In this document: positions 24,770 to 33,705 of the stretch, piece by piece | How positions within the stretch are numbered: the stretch's first letter is position 1 | Layout: every line of letters starts with the position of its first letter | From: Sinomonas atrocyanea | Lineage (GTDB): Bacteria > Actinomycetota > Actinomycetes > Actinomycetales > Micrococcaceae | Length of the DNA stretch: 64,000 nucleotides | NCBI RefSeq assembly: GCF_030811715.1 | Contig: NZ_JAUSRH010000006.1 | Coordinates: forward strand, 62,001-126,000 | Reading direction: 5' to 3' | The notes under the pieces: model-generated | What the model was told of the DNA's origin: nothing | The model's input: the letters and a program-made list of their open reading frames with translations, nothing else | The model's database searches: none | Program-made: the position numbers and the translations under genes

Positions 24770-25168
24770 CTACTTGATCGGGTCCGGAAGGCCGCGGCGG
24801 CGGCGGAGGGCCTTGGCCCTCAGCTCCGCCATGGCGGCCTTCCCCCCGATCCATGCGAAGGAACCGAGGACCACGGCTCCCGCGATGCCGAGCCAGGCCG
24901 GGCCCCCGCCAGCGCCGAACGAGACGACGAAGGCGACCAGGCAGACGAGCGCGAGCACCACGAGCACTGCGGCAAGCGCTGTCATCCCCCAGACGCTGCG
25001 CACCTGGGACTCGAGCCCGTGGGTGGAGTTCCCGTACTCCTCCGGCGAGTAGCTGTGGAGTTCCCCGTCGCGCCCCCGGGCAAGGATGCGCCCGCCTCCG
25101 AGCGCCCGGTGGCGTGCGCGGGCCTCCTCGTCGCGGCGGGCGCGGTCCGGGTCCTTGGCCACCGTCAC
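24770..25168 (-). CDS. Two-helix membrane protein of the WXG100 cassette
   Basis: This 132-aa protein has a charged N-terminal half (KDPDRARRDEEARARHRALG) with SYSPEEYGNSTHGLE. Two transmembrane helices follow (residues about 62-84 and 91-111), then a basic tail LRRRRGLPDPIK. GTG 25168 overlaps the stop of the upstream paralogue by four bases (GTGA), so translation is coupled. The cassette position and topology would suit a membrane immunity protein against a membrane-active effector, but no family match supports this yet. Confidence 0.75.
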   Translation of the reverse strand: MTVAKDPDRARRDEEARARHRALGGGRILARGRDGELHSYSPEEYGNSTHGLESQVRSVWGMTALAAVLVVLALVCLVAFVVSFGAGGGPAWLGIAGAVVLGSFAWIGGKAAMAELRAKALRRRRGLPDPIK

Positions 25169-25815
25169 GCTCCCCGGATGTCCGTGATCGCCGCGAGGAG
25201 AGCGGGGTCGTCGGCAGGGGATTCCTCGACCTCCTCGAGGCCGGGACGGTAGAAGCCGATGGTCCAGGGCGCTTCCCCGCCCTTGACAAGGAGCCTCCTG
25301 CCGGAGGGGTCGCCGTGGCGGACCAAGGAGACGCCGGACTGGGGGTGCTGCCCGAGGTGCTTGCGGATCACGAAGGCGATGGCCTCCGCCCTCGGGAGGT
25401 CCGCGCGCTGTGCCATGGCCCACCAGGTCAGGGCGGCGCGCTCCTGGAGGAGGATGGCGATGTCGGGGGCCTCCACGAACCAGATCCGGTCGATCGAGTC
25501 CGGGGTGAGGAGGGAGAGCTCGAGGATGCGCTCCGTGGTCCCGAGTGCCAGCGCGATGGCGGCGAGGGGTCCCGTGACCTCGATCTCGTCGTCCGGTGTC
25601 GCCGAGGCGTAGCCGTGGGCCACGAGGGATGACGCGCCTGCCGAGACGACGAGCGGGTTGCCCCGGTGTTCGGCGAGGCCCAGGGCGGCGGCCGTCGTCT
25701 CCGCCGCATCGCCGGGCGCCAGGCTCATGAGCGCGATCACTTCAGCGAAGCCGAGCCCGATCTGGTCCGGATGGGTGTCCGGTACGGGGACCGTGTCTGC
25801 TGCCATGCTGGTCAT
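25165..25815 (-). CDS. Hypothetical protein, paralogue B of the WXG100 cassette
   Basis: This 216-aa soluble protein is a homologue of the product of 24016-24696, sharing QIGLGFAEV, AGASSLVA-GYA, ALALGTTER, DRI-F-EAPDIAILL, LTWWAMAQRADLPRAEA and HLGQHP-SGVSLVRHG. The function is unknown. ATG 25815 follows AGGAGA at good spacing, 19 bases after the WXG100 gene. It keeps the tight order WXG100 protein, paralogue B, membrane protein, paralogue A. Confidence 0.82.
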   Translation of the reverse strand: MTSMAADTVPVPDTHPDQIGLGFAEVIALMSLAPGDAAETTAAALGLAEHRGNPLVVSAGASSLVAHGYASATPDDEIEVTGPLAAIALALGTTERILELSLLTPDSIDRIWFVEAPDIAILLQERAALTWWAMAQRADLPRAEAIAFVIRKHLGQHPQSGVSLVRHGDPSGRRLLVKGGEAPWTIGFYRPGLEEVEESPADDPALLAAITDIRGA

Positions 25816-25834
25816 GCGGGTATCTCCTGTCGGG

Positions 25835-26872
25835 TCAGAAGCCAAAGAAGTGGGCCACGGACTTCGCGCCGTCGGCGACGGCGCCGCCGACGGCCTCCGC
25901 GCCATCTGCGACGGCGCTGCCGACGGCCTCGGCGCCGTGCGCGACCGCGCTCGCGGCCCCGTCCACCACGTTCTTCACGGCCGGGACATTGTCGTAGAGC
26001 GACCATCCCGCGGTGATGACGCCGGCGATGACGTTAGCAGGAGGAGGGGCGAAGACGGTGGCGACACCGAGGCCGGCCTTGATGGAGGAGGCGATGCCCC
26101 CGTCGATGTTGCCGTCCCTGAACTTGTTGATGGCTGAGAGGCCGTCGAGCCCCGCCCCGAACAGTCCGAGGCCCTTGGTCGCCACGTTGAAGGCCTTGAA
26201 GGCCTTCGCGTCCTCGGCGAGGCCGAGCACCTTGTGCCAGTTCCCGCTGACCGCGTCACTGGAGGCGTTGAAGGCCCGGCTCAGCCCGGTGGTGAGGAGC
26301 TCGTCGGGCCAGTTCTGCGGCCTCGCGAGGCTCCACGCCAGGCGCGCGCTCGAAGAGAAGGGGTTGAGCGCCCCGACGCCGAAGACCTTCGCCATGGCGC
26401 CCAGGTCGAACAGCCCTGCCCGGAGCTTGGGGAACGCCTTGATGAGCGACCAGGTGGACCACGCCGTCCGGAAGGGCGAGTGCTTGTCCTCGAGCCAGTC
26501 CGGCACCCCGGGGAGGTTGCTCGGGGAACCGGCTCCCACGGGCGCAGGCACACTCGGGCCGGGCCCCTCGGGGCCCCCGCCGGGGGAACGGCCGTCGAGT
26601 TCGGCGCTTGTGCGCTCCTGAGCGTCCGCGTTGGCCGCGAGCGTCCTGGCGCCCTCGCCCAGGTCCGCGGCGAGCTTGATGAAACCGGGCCGGTGGATCT
26701 GGGCCCACTGGCGGGTGAACTCGTCGGCGTCGCTGCCGGCCCACACGTTCGACAGCCTCGACGCGAGCTGGTCGATGGAGCGCTGGGCGTTCCTGATCGA
26801 GGTAGACCGAAGAGCGAACTGCTTCCCGAGCGCCCGGAGCTCCTCCGGGTTCGCCCCCTGCTGAATTGCCAC
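25835..26872 (-). CDS. WXG100-domain protein with hydrophobic C-terminal region
   Basis: This 345-aa protein has an N-terminal WXG100/ESX-like helical hairpin (residues 1-90). The turn is in LSNVWAGSDADEF and flanking helices contain IRNAQRSIDQLASRL and AQIHRPGFIKLAADLGEG. A Gly/Pro linker (about 95-125) leads to a C-terminal region with hydrophobic helices (GGIASSIKAGLGVATVFA, NVIAGVITAGWSLYD). The tail is three 11-residue repeats of AVADGAEAVGG type, ending in HFFGF. This layout fits a type VII-secreted effector, possibly acting on membranes. No EccC/EssC ATPase is in the window. GTG 26872 follows GGGGGGAA. Confidence 0.82.
   Translation of the reverse strand: MAIQQGANPEELRALGKQFALRSTSIRNAQRSIDQLASRLSNVWAGSDADEFTRQWAQIHRPGFIKLAADLGEGARTLAANADAQERTSAELDGRSPGGGPEGPGPSVPAPVGAGSPSNLPGVPDWLEDKHSPFRTAWSTWSLIKAFPKLRAGLFDLGAMAKVFGVGALNPFSSSARLAWSLARPQNWPDELLTTGLSRAFNASSDAVSGNWHKVLGLAEDAKAFKAFNVATKGLGLFGAGLDGLSAINKFRDGNIDGGIASSIKAGLGVATVFAPPPANVIAGVITAGWSLYDNVPAVKNVVDGAASAVAHGAEAVGSAVADGAEAVGGAVADGAKSVAHFFGF
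25850..25948 (-). repeat. 33-bp coding repeats for an 11-residue tail motif
   Basis: Units at 25916-25948 and 25883-25915, and a degenerate third at about 25850-25882, encode AVAHGAEAVGS, AVADGAEAVGG and AVADGAKSVAH at the C-terminus of the WXG100 protein. Hendecad repeats form long amphipathic helices. Confidence 0.8.
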
Positions 26873-26900
26873 GCTTCCCCCCTGAAAGGTCCTTGCGCCC

Positions 26901-26906
26901 ACGCTA
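26901..26906 (-). promoter_or_regulatory. Candidate -10 box of the WXG100 cassette
   Basis: TAGCGT on the minus strand (26906-26901) lies about 28 bases before GTG 26872, leaving room for the GGGGGGAA ribosome site. No convincing -35 was found. Confidence 0.35.
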
Positions 26907-26928
26907 GCCGCGCCCCGTGCGGCGCCGC

Positions 26929-26948
26929 GATGGGGACGACTCCCCATC
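26929..26948 (-). terminator. Terminator between folA and the WXG100 cassette
   Basis: A perfect 8-bp stem GATGGGGA/TCCCCATC with a CGAC loop lies 16 bases after the folA stop. It should separate the thyA-folA transcript from the cassette. Confidence 0.55.
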
Positions 26949-26964
26949 TCCGCCGGCATGGCCC

Positions 26965-27504
26965 TTAGTCCCGGCGGAACTCGACGATGCGGTAGGGGAC
27001 GCCCGTGGCGGAGGTGAGCCACCCGCCGTCGTCCGGGAGGACCGAGCCGAGCTGCCAGCCTGCGCCCAGATCGGGAGCGAACGTGTCGCCGTCGACGTCC
27101 AAATCGAGGATCGTCACTACTGCGAGGTCGGCGAGCGGCAGGGCCTGCTCGAACAGCTCGCCGCCGCCGATCACCCATACGCGCTCGGCGCCCTCGGCCT
27201 CCCCGGCGGCGCGCAGCCCCTCCTCGAGGGAATGCACGACGACGGCGCCGCTCGCCTCCCAGCCGGGCTGGCGGGTGACCACGATGTTGGTGCGGCCGGA
27301 GAACGGCCGGAAGCGCTCGGGGATCGAGTCCCACGTGCGCCGGCCCATGACCACGGGGTGGCCGGTGGTGGTTGCCGCGAAGTGCTTCATGTCCTCGGGG
27401 ACGTGCCACGGCATGGATCCGTCGCGGCCGATGACGCCGCCCTGCTGCGTCTGGGCCCAGATGAGCCCGATCCTGCGGTCCGCGCCGCGCTGCTGGGCGC
27501 TCAT
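26965..27504 (-). CDS. folA: Dihydrofolate reductase
   Basis: FolA reduces dihydrofolate to tetrahydrofolate with NADPH. The 179-aa product shows [28 protein letters not shown] with the active-site acid in [16 protein letters not shown] and [13 protein letters not shown]. Its ATG overlaps the thyA stop (ATGA), the usual coupling of the dTMP-cycle genes, since ThyA makes the dihydrofolate that FolA recycles. Confidence 0.96.
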   Translation of the reverse strand: MSAQQRGADRRIGLIWAQTQQGGVIGRDGSMPWHVPEDMKHFAATTTGHPVVMGRRTWDSIPERFRPFSGRTNIVVTRQPGWEASGAVVVHSLEEGLRAAGEAEGAERVWVIGGGELFEQALPLADLAVVTILDLDVDGDTFAPDLGAGWQLGSVLPDDGGWLTSATGVPYRIVEFRRD

Positions 27505-28331
27505 ACGGCGATGGGCGCCTTGATCGTGGGGTGGTGCCGGTAGCCGAGCACCTCGAAGTCCTCGTACTGGTAGTCGAAGATGCTCGCCGGGGTGCGGGTG
27601 ATCGCGAGCCGCGGCGCGGGGTACGGCTCGCGGGAGAGCTGCTCGCGGACCTGGTCGAGGTGGTTGTCGTAGATGTGGCAGTCCCCGCCGGTCCAGACGA
27701 ACTCGCCCACGCCCAGCCCGAGCTGGTCCGCCACGAGGTGGGTCAGGAGCGCGTAGGAGGCGATGTTGAACGGCACGCCGAGGAACAGGTCGGCGCTGCG
27801 CTGGTACAGCTGGCAGGAGAGCTTGCCGGGCTGGCGCCCCTGCGGACCCTCGGCGCCGGGCTCGACGTAGAACTGGAACAGGGCGTGGCAGGGCGGCAGC
27901 GCCATCTGGTCCACCTCGGCGGGGTTCCAGGCGGTGACGATGTGCCGGCGCGAGTCCGGGTTGGTGCGCAGGGACTCCATGACCTTGGCGATCTGGTCGA
28001 TGTGGCCGCCGTCCGGCGTGGGCCACGAGCGCCACTGGACGCCGTAGACGGGACCGAGCTCGCCGGCGTCGTCCGCCCACTCGTCCCAGATGGTCACGCC
28101 CCGCTCCTGAAGCCAGCGCACGTTGGAGTCGCCGCGGAGGAACCACAGCAGCTCGAGTGCGACCGACTTGAAGTGCACCCGCTTGGTCGTCACGAGCGGG
28201 AACCCCTCGGCGAGGTCGAAGCGCAGCTGCCGACCGAACACGCTGCGGGTGCCCGTGCCGGTGCGGTCGCCCTTGTGGGCGCCGTGGGCGAGCACGTCCC
28301 GCAAGAGGTCCTCGTAGGGGGTGGGGATCAT
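27501..28331 (-). CDS. thyA: Thymidylate synthase
   Basis: ThyA methylates dUMP to dTMP with methylene-tetrahydrofolate. The 276-aa product has [20 protein letters not shown], nucleophile C148 in [13 protein letters not shown] and [21 protein letters not shown] 28331 is chosen over an in-frame ATG 30 bases upstream: TAGGCT (28344-28339) lies seven bases before it, the leaderless pattern, and the protein then begins [14 protein letters not shown] as in homologues. Confidence 0.95.
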   Translation of the reverse strand: MIPTPYEDLLRDVLAHGAHKGDRTGTGTRSVFGRQLRFDLAEGFPLVTTKRVHFKSVALELLWFLRGDSNVRWLQERGVTIWDEWADDAGELGPVYGVQWRSWPTPDGGHIDQIAKVMESLRTNPDSRRHIVTAWNPAEVDQMALPPCHALFQFYVEPGAEGPQGRQPGKLSCQLYQRSADLFLGVPFNIASYALLTHLVADQLGLGVGEFVWTGGDCHIYDNHLDQVREQLSREPYPAPRLAITRTPASIFDYQYEDFEVLGYRHHPTIKAPIAV

Positions 28332-28350
28332 GCGTTCCAGCCTAGTCTCT

Positions 28351-29325
28351 TCAGTCGTCATAGGCCTTGACCTGCTCGACGGCCACGACGTCCCGCCGGC
28401 CGTCGGCCGGAACGTGGAACACGATGAGCTCGCCGGGGGTCAGGTAGGGGTCGGAGGTGGGCAGCTTCGAGGAGAGGCCGGGGTCGAGGTGGGCCCGGAA
28501 CTCGTCCAGGAGGACGGGCAGGACCGGGCGGTGGGTGCACAGGACGGCGGGCTTGCCCTTGTCGAAGAGGCGTCCGACGGCGGCGGCGGCCTTCCGCGGC
28601 TTCCTCGCCGCGCGGTGCTCGGTCAGGTCGTCCACGAGGCGCATCTTGACCTTGGTCGGGGACGCGCGCACGTAGGGGAGGACCGTGTCGACGCAGCGTG
28701 TCCACGGGCTCGTCACCACGCGGACCGGCTTCCACACGGTCAGGAGCCGTCCCACGGCCTGGGCCTGGCGCAGGCCGCTGGCCGCGAGGGTCCTGTCGCC
28801 CTCGGCCTTCGTCCAGGAGCTGCGGGGCTTCGCCTTCGCATGCCGCAGGAGGATGAGCGGCACGGTGGCGAGGGCGCCCTGCTCGTGGGCGCGGACGAGG
28901 GCCTTGAGCGGTCCGACGTCCGACTGGTTGCTCAGGAGCAGCTCCGCCTCCTCCGGTGTGCACCAGTGCACCTGGTCCACTTCGTCTCCGTCCGGCCGGA
29001 CGGGGACGGACTTCTCGAGCCGCAGGGCCCAGTAGTGGACGGACTTCAGGCCGGCTGCCACCCGGTAATGGGCCGTCGGCAGGGGGATCCCGAGGCGCGC
29101 GTCGACACCGATCTCCTCCCGGACCTCGCGTGCAGCGCACTCGGGCAGGGTCTCGCCAGCATCGATCTTGCCCTTGGGCCAGGACCAGTCGTCGTAGCGG
29201 GGGCGGTGGATCAGCAGGACCTTGAGCTCCTCGCCGTTGGCCCGCCAGGGGATCGCCCCAGCAGCCCGGACGGCGACCTGCTCGCCCGGGTGCTCGGCCT
29301 GGTCGATGACAGGGGCGTCGGACAT
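28351..29325 (-). CDS. Nudix hydrolase fused to a histidine phosphatase domain (MutT1-like)
   Basis: This 324-aa two-domain enzyme resembles mycobacterial MutT1. The Nudix domain (residues about 18-140) has the box [20 protein letters not shown] followed by IGV. A SixA/phosphoglycerate-mutase-type histidine phosphatase domain starts at [13 protein letters not shown] (R161, H162), with a second histidine in CTHRPVLP. In the family it hydrolyses 8-oxo-dGTP and diadenosine polyphosphates. Its ATG shares one base with the ppk1 stop (TGATG), indicating coupled expression with polyphosphate kinase. Confidence 0.93.
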   Translation of the reverse strand: MSDAPVIDQAEHPGEQVAVRAAGAIPWRANGEELKVLLIHRPRYDDWSWPKGKIDAGETLPECAAREVREEIGVDARLGIPLPTAHYRVAAGLKSVHYWALRLEKSVPVRPDGDEVDQVHWCTPEEAELLLSNQSDVGPLKALVRAHEQGALATVPLILLRHAKAKPRSSWTKAEGDRTLAASGLRQAQAVGRLLTVWKPVRVVTSPWTRCVDTVLPYVRASPTKVKMRLVDDLTEHRAARKPRKAAAAVGRLFDKGKPAVLCTHRPVLPVLLDEFRAHLDPGLSSKLPTSDPYLTPGELIVFHVPADGRRDVVAVEQVKAYDD

Positions 29326-31589
29326 CAGCGCATGCTCACTGCCCGCTGGCGGGCGCGGGAGGCGAGGAGCCAGGACTGGATGTCCTCGAGCGGGCGTCCG
29401 GTCTCGTCGACGTGGTGCCGGGTCCAGTGCCCCTCGCGGTCCAGGTGCCACGAGGCCGTGGTGGGCGCCATGTAGAGGTCGAGCAGCGCGATGAGGTCCG
29501 CGATGTCCTCGCGGTTGCGCAGCTGCACGAGGGCCTCCACGCGCCGGTCCAGGTTGCGGTGCATCATGTCCGCCGAGCCGATGTAGACCACGGGGTTGCC
29601 GCCGTTGGCGAACGCGAAGACGCGGGAGTGCTCGAGGAAGCGCCCCAGGATCGAGCGCACGGTGATGTTCTCGCTCAGCCCGGGCACGCCCGGCCGCAGC
29701 GCGCAGATGCCGCGGACGATGATGTCCACCGTCACGCCCGCCTGGGAGGCGCGGTAGAGCGCGTCGATGATCGCCTCGTCGACCATCGAGTTGACTTTGA
29801 TGACCACCCGCGCGCGCAGGCCGGCCCTGGCGTTGCGGATCTCTGTCTCGATGCGGTCGATCAGGCCCGAGCGGACCGAGCGCGGGGCCACCAGGAGACG
29901 CTTGAACGTGGACTTCGGTGCGTAGCCGGAGAGCTGGTTGAAGAGCTTTGAGAGGTCCTCGCCCACCTGCTCGTCGCACGTGAGGAGGCCGAGGTCCTCG
30001 TAGTACCGGGCGGTGCGCGGGTGGTAGTTGCCGGTGCCGATGTGGCAGTAGCGCCGCAGGCCGTCGTTCTCCTGGCGGACTACGAGGGAGAGCTTGCAGT
30101 GCGTCTTGAGCCCCACGATCCCGTACACCACGTGCACGCCCGCCTGCTCGAGCTTGCGGGCCCAGGAGATGTTGGCCTGCTCGTCGAAGCGCGCCTTGAT
30201 CTCCACGAGCGCCAGGACCTGCTTGCCGGCCTCGGCTGCGTCGATGAGCGCGTCGACGATGGGCGAGTCGCCGGAGGTCCGGTACAGGGTCTGCTTGATC
30301 GCCTGGACCTTCGGGTCGGCGGCGGCCTGCTCGAGGAAGGCCTGGACCGAGGTGGAGAACGAGTCGTACGGGTGGTGCAGGAGGATGTCGCGGCGGCGCA
30401 TCGCGGCGAAGACGTTCGCGGCCTTGGCCGTCTCGGACTCGTTCAGGAACCGGGACGTGTGCGCCAGCTGCTTCGGGTAGTGCAGCTCGGGACGATCGAC
30501 CCGGGCGATCACGGAGAGCCCGCGCAGGTCCAGCGGGGCCGGGAGGGAGTACACTTCCGGCTCCTCGACGCCGAGCTCGCGGACCAGCAGCGCGAGGACG
30601 TTGGGGCTGATGTCCGTGGTGACCTCGAGGCGCACGGGCGGGCCGAAGCGGCGCCGCAGGAGTTCCTTCTCGAGCGCCTGGAGGAGGTTCTCGGCGTCGT
30701 CCTCCTCGACCTCGAGGTCCTCGTTGCGGGTCACACGGAACGTGTGGTGCTCGAGCACCTCCATGCCCGGGAAGAGCTGGTCGAGGTGGACGGCGATGAG
30801 CTCCTCGAGCGGGATGAAGCGTGCGCTGCGGCGGCTGCCGGGGCGTGGGCCGTCCACGGAGATCAGGCGCGGGAGCTGGTCCGGGACCTTGAGCCTGGCG
30901 AAGAGCTCCTTCTCGCTCACCGGGTTGCGCACGATCACCGCGAGGTTGAGCGACAGGCCCGAGATGTAGGGGAAAGGGTGGGCGGGGTCCACGGCGAGCG
31001 GGGTCAGGATGGGGAAGACCTGCTCGGAGAACATCGCGCTGAGCTGCTCGTGCTCCGCCTCGCCGAGGTCGCTCCAGGACACGAGGCGGATGCCTGCCTC
31101 CTCGAGGGCCGGACGGATCTGCTCGGCGAAGACCCGGGTGTGCCGCTCCTGGAGGACGTGCGCCGCCTCGGAGATCTGGTCCAGCACCTCGTGCGGGCTG
31201 AGCCCTGCCGGGGAAGGGACGGCGAGGCCGGTCGCGATGCGCCGCTTGAGTCCGGCCACGCGCACCATGAAGAACTCGTCGAGGTTGGAGGCGAAGATGG
31301 ACAGGAAGTTGACCCGCTCGAGCAGGAACAGGTCGGGGTCCTCGGCGAGCTCGAGCACGCGGGCGTTGAACGCGAGCCAGCTCAGCTCGCGGTCGAGGAA
31401 GCGGTCGGGGCCGTGCTCGCCCTCGGGGGCCAGGCTCGGCTCGGCCTCCGGGATGTAGATGCGGTCCTCGGTGGCCCGGGCGGCGGGCACCTCGGAGGAG
31501 CCGAAGACGGGGGCGGGGCGAGTCGCCGTCGTGCCCGCTGCGGGCGACGGCGCGGCGGCGGGGCTGCTGCTCTGGGCGGCTTCAGTCAT
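29325..31589 (-). CDS. ppk1: Polyphosphate kinase 1
   Basis: PPK1 reversibly polymerises ATP gamma-phosphate into inorganic polyphosphate. The 754-aa product has the N-terminal [19 protein letters not shown], the head domain, and two phospholipase D-like catalytic domains: [36 protein letters not shown], and the phosphorylated-histidine region [18 protein letters not shown] followed by [18 protein letters not shown] 45-residue Ala/Ser/Pro N-terminal extension precedes the core. It heads an apparent operon with the Nudix/phosphatase gene. Confidence 0.97.
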   Translation of the reverse strand: MTEAAQSSSPAAAPSPAAGTTATRPAPVFGSSEVPAARATEDRIYIPEAEPSLAPEGEHGPDRFLDRELSWLAFNARVLELAEDPDLFLLERVNFLSIFASNLDEFFMVRVAGLKRRIATGLAVPSPAGLSPHEVLDQISEAAHVLQERHTRVFAEQIRPALEEAGIRLVSWSDLGEAEHEQLSAMFSEQVFPILTPLAVDPAHPFPYISGLSLNLAVIVRNPVSEKELFARLKVPDQLPRLISVDGPRPGSRRSARFIPLEELIAVHLDQLFPGMEVLEHHTFRVTRNEDLEVEEDDAENLLQALEKELLRRRFGPPVRLEVTTDISPNVLALLVRELGVEEPEVYSLPAPLDLRGLSVIARVDRPELHYPKQLAHTSRFLNESETAKAANVFAAMRRRDILLHHPYDSFSTSVQAFLEQAAADPKVQAIKQTLYRTSGDSPIVDALIDAAEAGKQVLALVEIKARFDEQANISWARKLEQAGVHVVYGIVGLKTHCKLSLVVRQENDGLRRYCHIGTGNYHPRTARYYEDLGLLTCDEQVGEDLSKLFNQLSGYAPKSTFKRLLVAPRSVRSGLIDRIETEIRNARAGLRARVVIKVNSMVDEAIIDALYRASQAGVTVDIIVRGICALRPGVPGLSENITVRSILGRFLEHSRVFAFANGGNPVVYIGSADMMHRNLDRRVEALVQLRNREDIADLIALLDLYMAPTTASWHLDREGHWTRHHVDETGRPLEDIQSWLLASRARQRAVSMR

Positions 31590-31652
31590 GGGTTCTCCCG
31601 GGAGCGCAAGGGGGCGGTCTGGTGCTGTTCCAACCCTACTAGGGCGGGGGCG

Positions 31653-32657
31653 CTAGGGAGCCGGTGTGGCGCGCGCTTCCGCTCCGGCCGTGGCCGTGCT
31701 GTAGAGGATGTCCCGGTCCCACACGGTGAACCCGAGGCGCCGGTACATGGCCACGGCCGGGATGTTGTCCGCGTCCGTGTAGAGCATGACGGTCCCGAGG
31801 CCGAGCGCGTGGAGGTAGTCGATGCCCTTCAGGGTCAGGACGCGTCCGAGCCCGCGCCCCTGTGCCTCGGGGACCACCCCGACGGCGTACACCTCTCCGA
31901 GCGCACGGTGTTCGCCATGGGCCGGGTGGACCTTGGTCCAGTGGAATCCGAGGATACGGTCCTCGTCGTCGACCGCGAGGAAGAAGCCCTGGGGGTCGAA
32001 CCACTCCTCGGCCATCCGCGCCTCGAGGTCGCTGCGCCGCAGCTGGCCCTGCTCGGGGTGGTGCGCGAAGGCCGCGCGGTTCGCGGCCAGCCACGCGTCC
32101 TCGTCCCGGCCGGGCTCGAAGGCACGGACCCGGACGCCCTCGGGCAGGGCCGGCGTGGACTCGTGCGGCCGGCGGACGAGGACCATCTTCCACAGCTCGC
32201 GCTCGGGGACGAACCCGTAGGCGGTGGCGAGCTCCGCGGCGGCCTCGTGGTTGCCGTGGGACCACGCCTTCAGCCCGGTGAGGCCGGTGGCGCCGCGCAG
32301 CTCCTTGATTGCCTCCACGAGCCGGGCGCCCACGCCCTGGTTGCGGTAGTTCGGGTGGACGGCAAGCTCGACCACGCCGACGCCGTCGGGCCCGAAGGCG
32401 ATGCCGGCGATCCCGGCGAGGTCCTCGGGCGCGGACGACCCCGAGGTGTCGTCCAGGGCGTGCACGGCGACGGTCAGGATCTCCTCCGACCGCGTCTCGG
32501 GCGACTTCATCAGCACGGTGGTCTGCTCCGAGAGCGAGGGGTTGCCGTCGGCGTCCTCCGCGGCCTCCAGCAGGGCCCGGGCCTCGGCCCACAGCGCCTG
32601 GGGGATGCGGCCCTCGACCACGGTGACTGGCCAATCCTGCGGGTATGCGCTGGTCAT
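31653..32657 (-). CDS. mshD: Mycothiol synthase
   Basis: MshD acetylates Cys-GlcN-Ins to complete mycothiol, the actinobacterial redox thiol. The 334-aa product has two GNAT domains. The first includes VGVVELAVHPNYRNQGVGARLVE. The second includes GFHWTKVHP, LGEVYAVGVVPEAQGRGLG and MLYTDADNIPAVAMYRRLGF. ATG 32657 is preceded by TAGCCT (32669-32664) and six bases, a leaderless arrangement. Confidence 0.96.
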   Translation of the reverse strand: MTSAYPQDWPVTVVEGRIPQALWAEARALLEAAEDADGNPSLSEQTTVLMKSPETRSEEILTVAVHALDDTSGSSAPEDLAGIAGIAFGPDGVGVVELAVHPNYRNQGVGARLVEAIKELRGATGLTGLKAWSHGNHEAAAELATAYGFVPERELWKMVLVRRPHESTPALPEGVRVRAFEPGRDEDAWLAANRAAFAHHPEQGQLRRSDLEARMAEEWFDPQGFFLAVDDEDRILGFHWTKVHPAHGEHRALGEVYAVGVVPEAQGRGLGRVLTLKGIDYLHALGLGTVMLYTDADNIPAVAMYRRLGFTVWDRDILYSTATAGAEARATPAP

Positions 32658-32695
32658 GGAGCAAGGCTAGCGAACGGCGGGTGGATCCGTGTGGT

Positions 32696-32724
32696 TTGCC
32701 GGGCGCGGGGCGGTGCGGTAAAGT
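32696..32724 (+). promoter_or_regulatory. Promoter pointing into the mshD-glnR gap
   Basis: TTGCCG (32696-32701), exactly 17 bases and TAAAGT (32719-32724) form a good promoter on the plus strand, where no protein gene follows before glnR on the other strand. Confidence 0.55.
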
Positions 32725-32730
32725 CGTCGT

Positions 32731-32850
32731 CTGCCGCCGGGAAGCCGGCGGGCACGGGGGATCCACCAGTGGGGTGGCCTTGATACGTTCGACCCGTATG
32801 TCCTCCACCGTGGCGAAGGCCCCGCACTCCAGTGCGGGGCCTTCGCGCTT
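32731..32850 (+). ncRNA. Candidate small RNA with intrinsic terminator
   Basis: A transcript from the TTGCCG/TAAAGT promoter would run about 115 nt to a strong terminator at 32814-32845. It could fold CCGCCGG-GAAG-CCGGCGG (32734-32751) and ATACG/CGTAT (32783-32787 with 32795-32799) before the terminator stem. A 29-codon open frame (ATG 32798) enters the terminator and shows no RBS, so a non-coding product is preferred. It matches no RNA family I can name. Confidence 0.45.
32814..32845. terminator. Strong bidirectional terminator between mshD and glnR
   Basis: CGAAGGCCCCGCAC pairs perfectly with GTGCGGGGCCTTCG around a tight TCCA loop. On the minus strand it lies 28 bases downstream of the glnR stop. 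Confidence 0.8.
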
Positions 32851-32873
32851 CTGCGCCTGCGTGGCCCGGCGCC

Positions 32874-33569
32874 TCAGGCCTCGCTGAGCTCGTCCTCGGC
32901 CAGACGTGTCAGGGTGAGCCGGTAGCCGACGTTCCGCACGGTGCCGATGAGGCCCTCGTGGTCCGTTCCGAGCTTCGCGCGGAGCCGCCGCACATGCACG
33001 TCGACCGTCCGGGTGCCGCCGTAGTAGTCGTAGCCCCACACCTCGGTGAGCAGCTGCTGGCGGGTGAACACCCGGCCGGGATGCTGGGCGAGGTACTTGA
33101 GGAGTTCGAACTCCTTGAACGTCAGGTTGAGCGCCTCGCCGTTGACCTTCGCGGTGTAGCTCGCCTCATCGATCACGACGCCGGCCGCCCGGATCTCCGT
33201 CTCGGGCTCCTCCACCGCTGCGGCGCGGGAGGTGGCGAGCCGGATCCTCGCCTCCACCTCCGCGGGGCCGGCGGAATCGAGCACGATGTCGTCGACGCTC
33301 CAGGCGGGGGAGACGGCGGCCATCCCGCCCTCGGTGAGGACGAGGATGAGGGGGGCGCTGAGCCCGGTGGCCCGCAGCAGCTGCGTCAGCGAGCGGGAGC
33401 CCACGAGGTCCTTGCGCGCATCGAGGAAGATGACGTCCGACGGGTCCGCGTCCAGGAGGGCGGTCGGCTCGGCCGGGAGGATGTGCACGCGGTGGTTGAG
33501 CAGCTCGAGGGCGGGGAGGATGTCGACTGACGAGCCGGTGGCGTTCGTCAGGAGCAGGATGTGCGACAT
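32874..33569 (-). CDS. glnR: GlnR-like OmpR-family nitrogen response regulator
   Basis: This 231-aa regulator closely follows actinobacterial GlnR. The divergent receiver domain has [33 protein letters not shown] and [19 protein letters not shown]. The C-terminal winged helix has [39 protein letters not shown] and [12 protein letters not shown]. GlnR controls ammonium assimilation and acts as an orphan regulator, usually without phosphorylation by a partner kinase. No kinase is adjacent. ATG 33569 follows GGAGGA. An in-frame start nine codons upstream is less likely. Confidence 0.92.
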   Translation of the reverse strand: MSHILLLTNATGSSVDILPALELLNHRVHILPAEPTALLDADPSDVIFLDARKDLVGSRSLTQLLRATGLSAPLILVLTEGGMAAVSPAWSVDDIVLDSAGPAEVEARIRLATSRAAAVEEPETEIRAAGVVIDEASYTAKVNGEALNLTFKEFELLKYLAQHPGRVFTRQQLLTEVWGYDYYGGTRTVDVHVRRLRAKLGTDHEGLIGTVRNVGYRLTLTRLAEDELSEA

Positions 33570-33631
33570 GGTTCCTCCGTAAGGATCTGTCTGCACTGCG
33601 TCGGGCAGCGGCCTATCTCGCCGATGAGCCG

Positions 33632-33637
33632 ATTATA
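33632..33637 (-). promoter_or_regulatory. -10 box of glnR
   Basis: A perfect TATAAT lies on the minus strand, about 62 bases before the glnR start. No clear -35 hexamer was found at 17-18 bases. Confidence 0.5.
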
Positions 33638-33705
33638 GGGCGCAGGGCCGGTCCGCCCGTTGAGCCCGTGTCACATTCGCACCCGGCGTGAGGCAGGATG
33701 GCAGG

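Noticed and set aside
30021-32783. A 920-codon open frame on the plus strand opposite ppk1 and mshD
   Set aside because: High GC content keeps antisense frames open. The translation is rich in repeated EVLG/RDV-type residues with no domain, while both minus-strand genes have clear families.
32798-32887. A 29-codon frame in the mshD-glnR gap
   Set aside because: It has no ribosome site, runs through the terminator stem and overlaps the end of glnR, so a non-coding transcript is more likely.
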